Positions 17,937 through 28,140 of a stretch of 46,715 bases of DNA are shown here, one piece after another. The position numbers were made by a program, and so were the translations under genes. Origin of the DNA: Lachnospiraceae bacterium (GTDB lineage: Bacteria; Bacillota; Clostridia; Lachnospirales; Lachnospiraceae); assembly GCA_024688505.1 (NCBI GenBank), contig JAILDZ010000015.1:1-46715 (forward strand). The letters are read 5' to 3'. Within the stretch, counting starts at the first letter, position 1; each line of letters starts with the position of its first letter. Below the pieces are notes generated by a model that made no database searches, was not told where the DNA came from, and was given only the letters and a program-made list of their open reading frames with translations.

Positions 17937-18887
17937 GTGAGTAACTTATTAAACGTGACTTCCGCACCTCATGTGCGTGAAAAAACCGATACACAAAGGA
18001 TCATGCTCTATGTCATCATAGCCCTGCTTCCCACCACAGCTTTCGGTGTATATAATTTCGGGCTGAGAGCATTGGCGCTGATCCTTATTACCGTGGCCAC
18101 CTGCGTGGCTTCTGAATGGTGCTATGAAAAGCTTTTACATAAGAAGAGCACTATAAAAGACCTGAGTGCTGTAGTGACAGGACTCCTTCTGGCATTGAAC
18201 TTTCCGCACACCCTTCCTTTCTGGCAGGCTGTCCTGGGCGGTGTCTTTGCTATTATTGTAGTAAAAATGCTTTTCGGAGGTCTGGGTCAGAACTTCATGA
18301 ACCCGGCTCTCGGCGCCAGATGCTTTCTTCTTATAAGCTTTGCATCTACCATGAACAGTTTTACCTATGACGGTGTCACAGGAGCTACACCCCTTACGCT
18401 TTTAAAGCAGGGTGAGCCTGTAAACACATTAAGCATGCTGATCGGTCGTACCGGTGGTACCATCGGTGAGACTTCTACCATCTGTATCCTTATAGGTGCA
18501 GTGATCCTTATCATGCTGAATGTGATCGATCTTCGGATCCCCGGCACATATATCCTGACTTTTGCCGTGTTCACACTGCTTTTCGGAGGACATGGTCTGG
18601 ATCTTAATTATCTTACAGCTGAGCTTTGTGGCGGCGGACTTATGCTGGGTGCCTTCTTTATGGCCACAGATTATGTCACATCACCGATCACGCCAAACGG
18701 AAAGATCATCTACGGTATCATCCTTGGTGTGTTGACTGGCATATTCAGATTCTTCGGACCGGCGGCAGAAGGTGTATCTTATGCCATCATCTTCAGTAAT
18801 ATCCTGGTTCCGCTTATCGAGAAGTGGACCGTACCGAGAGCTTTCGGTGTGGTTAAACAGAAGAAAGAAAAGAAGGAGGGCAAATAG
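17937..18887 (+). CDS. rnfD: Electron transport complex RnfD
   Basis: TSAPHVREKTDTQRIMLYVIIALLP, FGGLGQNFMNPALGARCFLLISFAS, DGVTGATPL flavinylation-type motif. GTG start at 17937 preferred. Confidence 0.95.
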   Translation: MSNLLNVTSAPHVREKTDTQRIMLYVIIALLPTTAFGVYNFGLRALALILITVATCVASEWCYEKLLHKKSTIKDLSAVVTGLLLALNFPHTLPFWQAVLGGVFAIIVVKMLFGGLGQNFMNPALGARCFLLISFASTMNSFTYDGVTGATPLTLLKQGEPVNTLSMLIGRTGGTIGETSTICILIGAVILIMLNVIDLRIPGTYILTFAVFTLLFGGHGLDLNYLTAELCGGGLMLGAFFMATDYVTSPITPNGKIIYGIILGVLTGIFRFFGPAAEGVSYAIIFSNILVPLIEKWTVPRAFGVVKQKKEKKEGK

Positions 18888-19526
18888 ATGAATAAACTCG
18901 TTAAAGACGCTCTCATTCTGACACTTATCACTTTAATAGCCGGAGTGGCTTTGGGAGCGGTATATCAGATCACCAAAGATCCTATTGCCAAAGCGCAGGA
19001 AGCAAAGACTAAAGAAGCATATATGGCTGTATTCCCGGATGCTGCTTCATTCAGTGATCTGGGTGGTTTTAACAGTGAAGAGGCTACAAAGGTGGCTGCT
19101 GATGCTGGCTACACCAAGTCCATCGTTTCAAATGCCGTGGAGGCACTGGACGGATCAGGAAACAGGCTTGGGTATGTGATCACCATGGTCAGCAAAGAAG
19201 GCTATGGCGGTTCCATTACTTTCTCCATGGGTATAGCAAATGACGGTACCATGTACGGTTATTCCATCACAGATATCAGCGAGACTGCCGGCCTTGGCAT
19301 GAAAGCCACGGATCAGCCGAAAGATGAAAACGACACTAAAGCATTTGTCACACATTTCTATAACAAGAATGCTTCATCACCCCTTACTGTAGTAAAGGGA
19401 AGTGCATCTTCCGATACAGAGATAGAAGCTATAAGCGGCGCTACCATAACCAGCCGCGCCATGACAAATGCCGTAAATGCCGGATTTGCATATTTTAACA
19501 GTTTGACGGGAGGTGCTGCAGAATGA
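18888..19526 (+). CDS. rnfG: Electron transport complex RnfG (FMN-binding)
   Basis: SGATITSRAMTNAVN flavinylation motif, N-terminal TM, FMN_bind. Confidence 0.95.
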   Translation: MNKLVKDALILTLITLIAGVALGAVYQITKDPIAKAQEAKTKEAYMAVFPDAASFSDLGGFNSEEATKVAADAGYTKSIVSNAVEALDGSGNRLGYVITMVSKEGYGGSITFSMGIANDGTMYGYSITDISETAGLGMKATDQPKDENDTKAFVTHFYNKNASSPLTVVKGSASSDTEIEAISGATITSRAMTNAVNAGFAYFNSLTGGAAE

Positions 19527-20296
19527 ATCTGAAAGAAAACACACCGTTAGAACGACTCTATAACGGAATAATTAAAGAAAACCCCACCGTCATTCTGATG
19601 CTGGGTATGTGTCCCACCCTTGCGGTCACCACTTCTGCAGTGAACGGTCTCGGAATGGGCCTTTCCACTCTGGTGGTGCTTGCTCTTTCAAACCTTCTCA
19701 TTTCAATGCTTAGAAATGTGATCCCTGACAGAGTGCGTATGCCTGCTTTTATCGTGGTGGTGGCTTCCTTCGTGACCATGGTGCAGTTCCTTGTTCAGGG
19801 TTTTGTGCCGACACTGTATGATGCGCTTGGCGTATATATACCGCTTATAGTGGTTAACTGTATTATCCTGGGACGTGCAGAAAGCTATGCTTCAAAGAAC
19901 GCTCCCATACCTTCACTCTTTGACGGCATCGGAATGGGCCTTGGCTTTACCATAGCGCTTACCATCCTCGGATCCATAAGAGAGATCCTGGGCGCCGGTC
20001 AGATATTCGGCTTCCAGCTTCTTCCCCTGGCAGAAGACGGTAAGATGGGTTACACACCCATAACCATATTCGGTCTGGCTCCCGGAGCATTCTTTGTGCT
20101 CGGTGTGCTGGTAGCAATAATGAATGTGGTGAGAAAGAAAGCAGAAGAGAAGGGCAAGCCTCTTCCTGCTGCACAGGGCTGTCTGGCAGGAGACTGTATG
20201 TCATGCGGCTTCAGCTCTGCATGTACCGGTAAGTCTGCAGCACCTGCTCCCGCAGTCACAGAAGAAAAGAAAGAGGAGGTAAAGGAAAATGACTAA
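19523..20296 (+). CDS. rnfE: Electron transport complex RnfE with Cys-containing C-terminal tail
   Basis: GIIKENPTVILMLGMCPTLAVTTSAVNGLGMG; tail GCLAGDCMSCGFSSACTG. Confidence 0.95.
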   Translation: MNLKENTPLERLYNGIIKENPTVILMLGMCPTLAVTTSAVNGLGMGLSTLVVLALSNLLISMLRNVIPDRVRMPAFIVVVASFVTMVQFLVQGFVPTLYDALGVYIPLIVVNCIILGRAESYASKNAPIPSLFDGIGMGLGFTIALTILGSIREILGAGQIFGFQLLPLAEDGKMGYTPITIFGLAPGAFFVLGVLVAIMNVVRKKAEEKGKPLPAAQGCLAGDCMSCGFSSACTGKSAAPAPAVTEEKKEEVKEND

Positions 20297-20870
20297 TCTG
20301 TTTTTGATCCTGGTGGCATCCTCTGTAGTTAATAATGTGGTTTTGTCACAGTTCCTGGGTATATGTCCGTTCCTTGGTGTATCTAAGAGAGTGGAGACAG
20401 CTGCCGGTATGGGAGGTGCCGTTATATTTGTTATCACCATATCCTCCTTTGTGACGGGGCTCATCTATAAATTCATACTCTTACCTTTGAATTTTGAATA
20501 TCTGCAGACCATAGTTTTCATTCTGGTCATAGCTGCATTGGTGCAGTTCGTGGAAATGTTCTTAAAGAAGAATGTCCAGTCTCTTTATCAGTCACTGGGT
20601 GTATATCTTCCTCTTATCACCACAAACTGTGCTGTACTTGGAGTGGCACTGAAGAACGTCACCAATGGCTATAATCTTCTTGAAGGTGTCATCTATGGCT
20701 TCGGTACCGCTGTGGGATTTACCATAGCCATCGTGATAATGGCGGGTATCCGTGAAAAACTGGAATATAATGATATTCCTGAAGCGTTTAAAGGTTCTGC
20801 CAGTGTTCTTGTTACTGCCGGACTTATGGCTATTGCATTCTTCGGTTTTTCCGGAGTGATCAGTTTATGA
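20289..20870 (+). CDS. rnfA: Electron transport complex RnfA
   Basis: VVNNVVLSQFLGICPFLGVSKRVETAAGMG. Confidence 0.96.
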   Translation: MTNLFLILVASSVVNNVVLSQFLGICPFLGVSKRVETAAGMGGAVIFVITISSFVTGLIYKFILLPLNFEYLQTIVFILVIAALVQFVEMFLKKNVQSLYQSLGVYLPLITTNCAVLGVALKNVTNGYNLLEGVIYGFGTAVGFTIAIVIMAGIREKLEYNDIPEAFKGSASVLVTAGLMAIAFFGFSGVISL

Positions 20871-20883
20871 CGGGGGTGTAGGT

Positions 20884-21696
20884 ATGATAATGGGAATCGT
20901 ACTGGCTGCGGTGATAGTAGGTGTCACCGGATGCCTCATAGGTTTTTTCCTTTGCTTCTCATCAGAGAAGTTCAAAGTGGAAGTAGATGAAAGAGAAACT
21001 GCCATCCTGGAAGTGCTGCCCGGTAATAACTGCGGCGGATGCGGATATGCAGGATGCTCCGGACTGGCAGCAGCCATTGTAAAGGGCGAAGCTCCTGTGA
21101 ACCAATGCCCTGTTGGCGGTGCTCCTGTGGCGGCAAAAGTAGGCGAGATCATGGGTGTGGCTGCAGAAGAAGGAGTACGTAAGGTAGCCTTCGTTAAATG
21201 TACAGGTACCTGTGAGAAAGCAGAAAACAAATATGAATATGCCGGCGTAAAGGATTGTAAAGCCATGGCTTATGTGCCGGGAGGCGGTCCAAAGTCCTGT
21301 AAATACGGCTGCCTTGGTTTTGGCTCCTGCGTAAAGGCCTGTCCCTTTGATGCAATTCATGTTATAGACGGTGTGGCTTTTGTGGATAAGGAAGCATGTA
21401 AGGCCTGCGGAAAGTGCGTGGAGACTTGTCCCAAGCACCTTATTGAACTCATTCCCTATGACGCTTCGTATGCAGTGGGATGCAGCTCAAAAGACAAAGG
21501 CAAGGATGTGATGGCTGTATGTAAGGCCGGATGTATCGGCTGTCAGCTTTGTGTGAAGCAGTGTGAAAGCGATGCTGTGCATGTGGAAGACAATGTGGCA
21601 GTGATAGATCAGGAAAAGTGCATTGGCTGCGGCAAATGTGCTGAAAAATGCCCGAAGAAGGTTATAATACCACTTAAGGCAGTAAAGGAAGCATAG
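20884..21696 (+). CDS. rnfB: Electron transport complex RnfB (polyferredoxin)
   Basis: LPGNNCGGCGYAGCSGLAAAI plus several CxxCxxC...CP clusters. Confidence 0.96.
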   Translation: MIMGIVLAAVIVGVTGCLIGFFLCFSSEKFKVEVDERETAILEVLPGNNCGGCGYAGCSGLAAAIVKGEAPVNQCPVGGAPVAAKVGEIMGVAAEEGVRKVAFVKCTGTCEKAENKYEYAGVKDCKAMAYVPGGGPKSCKYGCLGFGSCVKACPFDAIHVIDGVAFVDKEACKACGKCVETCPKHLIELIPYDASYAVGCSSKDKGKDVMAVCKAGCIGCQLCVKQCESDAVHVEDNVAVIDQEKCIGCGKCAEKCPKKVIIPLKAVKEA

Positions 21697-21700
21697 ACTA

Positions 21701-22510
21701 ATGTATAAAAGAGTGGTAATCAAGATTGGCTCGAATTCGCTTACTCATAGTGAGACAGGGCATGTGGATTATGTGAAGATCGAAAGACTGGTGCGTGAGA
21801 TCTGCGACCTGAAAAACCGCGGCATGGATGTATGCCTGGTTTCTTCAGGAGCCATAGCGGTGGGAAGACAGGCTATGGGCATCACCACCAGACCCAGTAA
21901 GATATCCAGAAAACAGGCTTTGGCTTCTATAGGACAGGCCAGTCTGATGTCTATCTATCAAAGATTCTTTTCAGAGTATAATCAAAAAGCCGGACAGATA
22001 CTAATGACGAGAAATACCGTTATCGATAATGTGTCCAGGAAAAATGCCGAAAACACCTTTGAAGAGCTGTTTACAATGGGTGTGGTGCCTGTTGTAAACG
22101 AAAATGACACCATTTCCACTTTTGAAATGCAATTTGGTGATAATGATACTCTTTCTGCTATTGTCACCTCCCTTGTCCATGCAGATCTGCTCATACTTCT
22201 TTCGGATATAGACGGACTGTTTGATGAGGATCCGAAGAAGAATAAGAATGCAAAGCTCATAAAAGAAGTGGATGAGATAACAGATGATCTTTATAAGGCC
22301 GCATCAAAGGTTCCCGGGTCAGACCTGGGAACCGGCGGTATGGCTACTAAAATAAAAGCAGCGTCTATAGCTGTGCGGTCCGGTGCCGACATGATCATCA
22401 CAAACGGTAAGGATGTGTCCGTTATTCACAGGATCATGGAAGGAAATAATCCCGGCACCGTTTTCCACAGTCATTATGATGAAGACTTTTATCTGGCAGA
22501 CGAAGTATAG
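21701..22510 (+). CDS. proB: Glutamate 5-kinase, short form without PUA domain
   Basis: RVVIKIGSNSLTH, VSSGAIAVGRQAMG, VVNENDTISTFEMQFGDNDTLSAIV, GTGGMATKIKAASIA. Confidence 0.95.
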   Translation: MYKRVVIKIGSNSLTHSETGHVDYVKIERLVREICDLKNRGMDVCLVSSGAIAVGRQAMGITTRPSKISRKQALASIGQASLMSIYQRFFSEYNQKAGQILMTRNTVIDNVSRKNAENTFEELFTMGVVPVVNENDTISTFEMQFGDNDTLSAIVTSLVHADLLILLSDIDGLFDEDPKKNKNAKLIKEVDEITDDLYKAASKVPGSDLGTGGMATKIKAASIAVRSGADMIITNGKDVSVIHRIMEGNNPGTVFHSHYDEDFYLADEV

Positions 22511-22525
22511 ACAAGGAGTAATTTA

Positions 22526-23899
22526 ATGGAATATATAGAAAAAGATGCTCTCCTGGTGAAAGAAATGTCCGAAAAAGCCGGGAGAGTTCTTACTGCCTGT
22601 GTGACCACCTTCGGATGTCAGATGAATGCCAGGGACTCTGAAAAACTAAGAGGCATGCTTTCTGAAATGGGTTATGAGATAGTAGATACCGAGGATGCCG
22701 ACCTGGTGCTTTATAACACATGTACAGTCCGGGAAAATGCCAATCTGAAAGTATATGGCAGGCTGGGATATTTAAACACTCTAAAGAAGAAGAATCCATA
22801 TATGAAGATCGCCCTTTGCGGATGCATGATGCAGGAGCCGGAAGTGGTTGAAAAGCTTAAGACTTCTTATAAGTTTGTGGATCTGATCTTCGGTACGCAT
22901 AATCTTTATCGTTTTCCCGAGCTTTTCTATAAAGCGCTTACCGAGAAAGGCATGACTGTAGAGATCTGGAAAGATTCCAAGGATATAGTGGAAGACCTTC
23001 CGAAGATCAGAAAGTATAGATTCAAATCCGGTGTGAATATCATGTTCGGATGCGATAATTTCTGCAGTTACTGTATTGTGCCCTATGTGCGCGGCAGGGA
23101 AAAGAGCCGCACATCAGATGATATCATTTCCGAGATCAGGGATCTGGCATCAGACGGTGTGGTGGAAGTCATGCTTTTGGGACAGAATGTGAATTCCTAT
23201 GGAAAAGGCCTGTCTGAGGGCCTTTCATTTGCCGGTCTGCTCCGCAAAGTAGAAGAAGTGGAAGGCATCGAGCGCATAAGATTCATGACATCACATCCTA
23301 AGGATCTCTCCGATGAACTTATCGACGTTATGGCTTCATCAAAGAAAATATGTGATCACCTGCATCTGCCGCTTCAGTCAGGAAGCAGCCGCATCCTTAA
23401 GCTTATGAACAGGCACTATACAAAAGAAGACTATCTTTCTCTTGTGGACAGGATCAGATGCCGGATGCCGGATATAACACTCACCACGGATATCATTGTG
23501 GGATTCCCCGGGGAAACCGAAGAAGACTTCGAGGAAACCATGGATGTGGTTAAAAAAGTGGGATATGACAGCGCATTTACATTTATATACAGTAAAAGGA
23601 CAGGCACTCCTGCAGCAAAGCTTCCCGATCAGATACCGGAAGATGTGATAAAAGTCCGTTTCGACAGGCTTTTAAAGGAAGTGCAGGAAAAGGGTGCCTT
23701 AAGATCCGAACGCTTTACAGGAAAAACTCTTCCTGTATTATTTGAAGAAATAAACAGACAGGATGATAAGCTGATCACCGGAAGGCTTATGAATAACAGT
23801 GTGGTGCATGTTAAGGGTGATCATTCTCTGATAGGGAAGATCCTTCCTGTTACCCTCACTGAATGCCATGGATTCTATTATATGGGAGAGATAGCCTGA
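22526..23899 (+). CDS. miaB: tRNA-2-methylthio-N6-dimethylallyladenosine synthase
   Basis: TFGCQMNARDSEKLRGML, NTCTVRENA, radical SAM CDNFCSYCIVPYVRGREKSR, C-terminal TRAM. Confidence 0.96.
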   Translation: MEYIEKDALLVKEMSEKAGRVLTACVTTFGCQMNARDSEKLRGMLSEMGYEIVDTEDADLVLYNTCTVRENANLKVYGRLGYLNTLKKKNPYMKIALCGCMMQEPEVVEKLKTSYKFVDLIFGTHNLYRFPELFYKALTEKGMTVEIWKDSKDIVEDLPKIRKYRFKSGVNIMFGCDNFCSYCIVPYVRGREKSRTSDDIISEIRDLASDGVVEVMLLGQNVNSYGKGLSEGLSFAGLLRKVEEVEGIERIRFMTSHPKDLSDELIDVMASSKKICDHLHLPLQSGSSRILKLMNRHYTKEDYLSLVDRIRCRMPDITLTTDIIVGFPGETEEDFEETMDVVKKVGYDSAFTFIYSKRTGTPAAKLPDQIPEDVIKVRFDRLLKEVQEKGALRSERFTGKTLPVLFEEINRQDDKLITGRLMNNSVVHVKGDHSLIGKILPVTLTECHGFYYMGEIA

Positions 23900-24507
23900 T
23901 GTTTTCATATATTATGGGTATTCTGGATGATGTAAATGAGGATACCGTGACAATCGATAATAACGGCATAGGGTATGAGATTCATATGACTTCATCCGAT
24001 ATTTCAGGACTTCCGTCCATTGGACAGGATGTGAAGATCTATACGTATTTTCAGGTGCGGGAGGATGCCTTCACACTTTACGGTTTTCTCGATAAACAGA
24101 CGAAAAAGCTCTTTGAGATGCTGCTTTCCGTAAACAGTGTGGGGCCTAAAGGTGCACTGTCCATCCTTTCGGTATTAAGTCCCGATGACCTGAGATACGC
24201 CATAGTGGGAGGAGACGCAAAACTCATTTCTTCCGCTCCGGGCATTGGTCTTAAGACTGCGCAGAAAGTGATCCTGGATCTTAAGGATAAGATAGACCTG
24301 GCCGAAACAGTGGAAAATACTTTAAATAACGGGGCAGCGGCCTTAACATCCGATACTTCTGTGAAGGGGGATGTGATCCTTGCCCTCACATCTTTAGGAT
24401 ATTCATCATCCGAGGCTCTGTCAGCACTTAAGAACATCAATATCACAGAAGAATCGGATACGGAAGAAGTGCTGAAAGAAGCACTGAAAAACATGGCATT
24501 CATGTAA
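23899..24507 (+). CDS. ruvA: Holliday junction branch migration protein RuvA
   Basis: MFSYIMGILDDVNEDTVTIDNNGIGYEIHM, LLSVNSVGPKGALSILS, APGIGLKTAQKVILDLKDK; ATG overlaps the miaB TGA. Confidence 0.95.
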   Translation: MFSYIMGILDDVNEDTVTIDNNGIGYEIHMTSSDISGLPSIGQDVKIYTYFQVREDAFTLYGFLDKQTKKLFEMLLSVNSVGPKGALSILSVLSPDDLRYAIVGGDAKLISSAPGIGLKTAQKVILDLKDKIDLAETVENTLNNGAAALTSDTSVKGDVILALTSLGYSSSEALSALKNINITEESDTEEVLKEALKNMAFM

Positions 24508-24522
24508 TTAAAGGCATATTGT

Positions 24523-25524
24523 ATGGAAAGAAGAGTATTATCTACCCAGATCCAAACAGAAGATATTAAGACGGAAAACACTCTTAGACCTCAAAGACTG
24601 ACTGAATATATCGGCCAGGAAAAGGCCAAAGAGGTGATGGACATATATATTAAGGCGGCAAAGGAAAGACAGGATCCTTTGGATCACACACTTTTTTACG
24701 GGCCTCCAGGACTCGGAAAGACCACTCTGGCCGGGATCATCGCAAACGAGATGGGTGTGAATATAAAGATCACCTCCGGTCCGGCTATAGCAAAACCGGG
24801 AGAGATGGCATCTATCCTAAGTAACCTTAAAGAAGGTGACCTTTTATTTGTGGATGAGATCCACAGGCTGAACCGTCAGGTGGAAGAAGTGCTGTATCCC
24901 GCCATGGAAGACTTTGCCATAGATATTATGATAGGGAAAGGCCAGGGGGCCAGGTCCATAAGGCTTGATCTGCCTAAATTTACACTGGTGGGAGCCACTA
25001 CCAGAGCGGGGCTTCTTTCCGCACCATTAAGAGACAGGTTTGGCATCATTCATCATCTGGAATTCTATGAGCCTAAGGAATTAAAGCAGATCATTCTGCA
25101 AAGTGCGAAAAAGCTTGATGTGAAAATCGATGAAGAGGGTGCATTCGAGCTGGCCCGAAGATCCAGAGGAACGCCAAGACTTGCAAACAGGCTTTTAAAA
25201 AGAATACGTGATTATGCACAGGTCAGATATGACGGCACTATTACTATGGAAATAGCTTCCGAAGGGCTGGACCTTATGGAAGTGGATACAATGGGTCTTG
25301 ATACAAATGACAGAAATATGATCCTTACCATCATTGAAAAATTCGGCGGAGGACCAGTGGGACTGGATACGCTTTCTGCCAGTCTGGGAGAAGACAGCGG
25401 CACTATCGAAGAAGTATATGAGCCGTATCTCGTCAAGAACAATCTGATAAACAGAACACCCAAAGGCCGGGTGGCTACGGAAAAAGCATACGAACATTTT
25501 GGTATTGAGAAAATCTCTGAATAA
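24523..25524 (+). CDS. ruvB: Holliday junction helicase RuvB
   Basis: [68 protein letters not shown]. Confidence 0.97.
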   Translation: MERRVLSTQIQTEDIKTENTLRPQRLTEYIGQEKAKEVMDIYIKAAKERQDPLDHTLFYGPPGLGKTTLAGIIANEMGVNIKITSGPAIAKPGEMASILSNLKEGDLLFVDEIHRLNRQVEEVLYPAMEDFAIDIMIGKGQGARSIRLDLPKFTLVGATTRAGLLSAPLRDRFGIIHHLEFYEPKELKQIILQSAKKLDVKIDEEGAFELARRSRGTPRLANRLLKRIRDYAQVRYDGTITMEIASEGLDLMEVDTMGLDTNDRNMILTIIEKFGGGPVGLDTLSASLGEDSGTIEEVYEPYLVKNNLINRTPKGRVATEKAYEHFGIEKISE

Positions 25525-25567
25525 CCGTATAATGAAACGGTGAATTCGTTAAAATCTGGAGGCATAT

Positions 25568-26005
25568 ATGTCGGCTAAAAAGAATGCTGAAGTTATTATA
25601 GGCGGAAGAGTATATACTCTGAGCGGATATGAAGAAGAGGATTATCTGCAGAGAGTAGCTACATATATAAACGGTAAACTGAATGATCTGCAGGAAATGG
25701 ACAGTTTCAAAAGATTATCCCAGGATACTAAGGCCACTTTGCTGGAACTGAATATTGCAGATGATTTCTTTAAAGCTAAAGAGCAGATAGAAAAGCAGGA
25801 ATCCGAACTGGAAAAGAAGGAAAAAGAGATCTATGATCTGAAGCACGATCTCATTTCTTACCAGATAAAGGTAGAGAGCCTGGATGAACAGATCCAGAAT
25901 CTGGAAGCAGAGAAAAAGGAACTATTGCTAAATAAATCAAAGCTGGAGGCATCCCTTGAAGATGCGCTGCTTGGATCATTACCTGATATCAAAGGGGAGC
26001 AGTAA
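25568..26005 (+). CDS. zapA: Cell division protein ZapA-like
   Basis: KNAEVIIGGRVYTLSGYEEEDYLQRVATYINGKLNDL plus a long coiled coil. Confidence 0.88.
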   Translation: MSAKKNAEVIIGGRVYTLSGYEEEDYLQRVATYINGKLNDLQEMDSFKRLSQDTKATLLELNIADDFFKAKEQIEKQESELEKKEKEIYDLKHDLISYQIKVESLDEQIQNLEAEKKELLLNKSKLEASLEDALLGSLPDIKGEQ

Positions 26006-26022
26006 AGCTGCTCCCTTTTTTT
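25995..26022 (+). terminator. Rho-independent terminator overlapping the zapA stop codon
   Basis: GGGAGCAG-TAAAG-CTGCTCCC followed by TTTTTTT; TAA of zapA lies in the loop. Confidence 0.9.
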
Positions 26023-26034
26023 AGGCACTTTATT

Positions 26035-28140
26035 ATGAACGCTGAATTACTTTCCCCTGCAGGGAATCCTGAAATCTTTAAAGCGGTTGTTGATGCCGGT
26101 GCCGATGCAGTGTATTTCGGAGGCGAAAAATTCGGAGCCAGGGCATATGCCGAAAACTTCTCTGTGAAAGAAGCAGAGAAGTGTATTTCTTATGCCCATG
26201 TACGTGGAAAGAAGGCATATCTTACAGTAAACACACTTCTTAAGAATACTGAAATGGAAAGAGAAGCTTATGACTATCTGAAGGCATATTATGAGGTGGG
26301 GATAGATGCTTATATAGTACAGGACATGGGTGTATTTGCTATGATAAAGGACTGCTTCCCTGAAGCCCACATCCATGCCAGCACTCAGATGACCATCGCA
26401 AACAGATACGGTGCAAAGCTGCTTAAAGATATGGGCGCCCACAGGGTAGTCACTTCAAGAGAACTGTCTTTAAATGAAATCAAGAACATTCATGAAAACA
26501 GCGGAATTGAAATAGAAAGCTTTGTACACGGTGCTCTTTGCGTATGTTACTCCGGTCAGTGCCTTATGAGCTCTGTTATAGGGCAAAGAAGCGGAAACCG
26601 CGGAAGATGTGCTCAGCCCTGCCGCCTGCCCTATAAAGCGGAAGGTGTCACTGATAGTAAAGGCGACTATATTCTAAGTCCAAAGGATTTTTGTGCCATT
26701 GATCATATTCCGAAGATGCTACTGTCCGGAGTATATTCATTTAAAATAGAAGGACGGATGAAGCAGCTTTCTTATGCTGCAGGTGTCACCGCCATATACA
26801 GAAAATATATGGATATGGCGCTAAATGCTGTTGATAAAAAGGCTGAATACAAAGTTTCCGATAAAGATCATGAAAGGCTTATGGATCTTGGAAACCGTTC
26901 GGGCTTTACTGATACTTATCTTTTCATGCATAACAGCGAAGATATGATCACATATAAAGCTCCGTTCCATAAAACAAACCCTGTATCCGATATAGAAAAC
27001 AGTTTTCGGAAAATGCCTGTAAAAGCGGAGTTTACAGGGAAAATAGACAGCTCCATAAGGCTTAAACTCATATACGAAGATAAAGAAGTTTCCGTATCAG
27101 GGAAAAATCCCGAGAAAGCATTAAAAAAAGCCACTTCCAAACAAGAGATCATAGATAAGCTTATTAAACTGGGTGATACTGAGTTTATTCTGGATACAGA
27201 TGACATTGTTATCGATCTAAGCGACGACATTTTTATCCCAATGTCAGATATAAATGCCCTGAAAAGAGAGGCCGCAGAAAAACTCAGATCTGAAGTCTAC
27301 GATCGAAAGTCTCCTGAGAAAAGAGCTGTAAGGGACAAAAAGGAACTTGTTCCAAAGACAAAAAGGGTAAATGCTCCGTATTTGTTAGTGACGGTAGAAA
27401 CCGAAGAACAGTTTAATACAGTAATTAAGGCAGAATATCGTAATATTTCCCATATTGGCATAAGCACAGAACTCTATGAAAAGAACAGATCTCTGTTAAA
27501 CAGGATAAAGGAAAGCGGAAGATCGGCTGTACTTGTATTTCCGCCTGTATTACGGGGAGACAGGTCATATGATATGTCAGGCTTTGATCTCTTTCTTATC
27601 TCTTCCCTGGATGAGGCAGGATATATGAAAGAAGCAGGTGTCAAAGCAGAAAACGTGATCTTTTCGGAAAGGCTTTATACTTATTCCGATCGTACCCTTG
27701 ATGCCTATAGAGAGCTGGGGTATAGGATGTTCACTGCACCCTACGAGCTTAACAGGAAAGAGCTTTCACACAGAGATAACGGGGACAGCTTTATTAATAT
27801 CTACAGCTTCATTCCTCTTATGACCACAGCAAACTGCATTCATAAGAATATGAAGCAGTGTGATAAAACGCAGGAACTGCTAAAGCTAAAAGACAGACAG
27901 AATAAAACATTTTTTGTAAAAAACCACTGTGATAACTGTTATAATGTTATCTACAACGGTATCCCATACGAGATATTGGGAGAAAAAGAGAACCTTCAAA
28001 AAATGGGTTTTGCCGGTTTTAAAATAGACTTTACCATTGAAAACGAAAGAAAGACAAGCGAAATACTTAACGCCTTTAAGACGGGACAGAAAATATCCGG
28101 AGACAGGACCGGTGGACACTACGGGCGAGGAGTAGAGTGA
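26035..28140 (+). CDS. U32 family peptidase / collagenase-like protein
   Basis: ELLSPAGNPEIFKAVVDAGADAVYFGGEKFGARAYAENF, FVHGALCVCYSGQCLMSSVIGQRSGNRGRCAQPCRLPY, SFKIEGRMKQLSYAAGVTAIYR. Confidence 0.94.
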   Translation: MNAELLSPAGNPEIFKAVVDAGADAVYFGGEKFGARAYAENFSVKEAEKCISYAHVRGKKAYLTVNTLLKNTEMEREAYDYLKAYYEVGIDAYIVQDMGVFAMIKDCFPEAHIHASTQMTIANRYGAKLLKDMGAHRVVTSRELSLNEIKNIHENSGIEIESFVHGALCVCYSGQCLMSSVIGQRSGNRGRCAQPCRLPYKAEGVTDSKGDYILSPKDFCAIDHIPKMLLSGVYSFKIEGRMKQLSYAAGVTAIYRKYMDMALNAVDKKAEYKVSDKDHERLMDLGNRSGFTDTYLFMHNSEDMITYKAPFHKTNPVSDIENSFRKMPVKAEFTGKIDSSIRLKLIYEDKEVSVSGKNPEKALKKATSKQEIIDKLIKLGDTEFILDTDDIVIDLSDDIFIPMSDINALKREAAEKLRSEVYDRKSPEKRAVRDKKELVPKTKRVNAPYLLVTVETEEQFNTVIKAEYRNISHIGISTELYEKNRSLLNRIKESGRSAVLVFPPVLRGDRSYDMSGFDLFLISSLDEAGYMKEAGVKAENVIFSERLYTYSDRTLDAYRELGYRMFTAPYELNRKELSHRDNGDSFINIYSFIPLMTTANCIHKNMKQCDKTQELLKLKDRQNKTFFVKNHCDNCYNVIYNGIPYEILGEKENLQKMGFAGFKIDFTIENERKTSEILNAFKTGQKISGDRTGGHYGRGVE

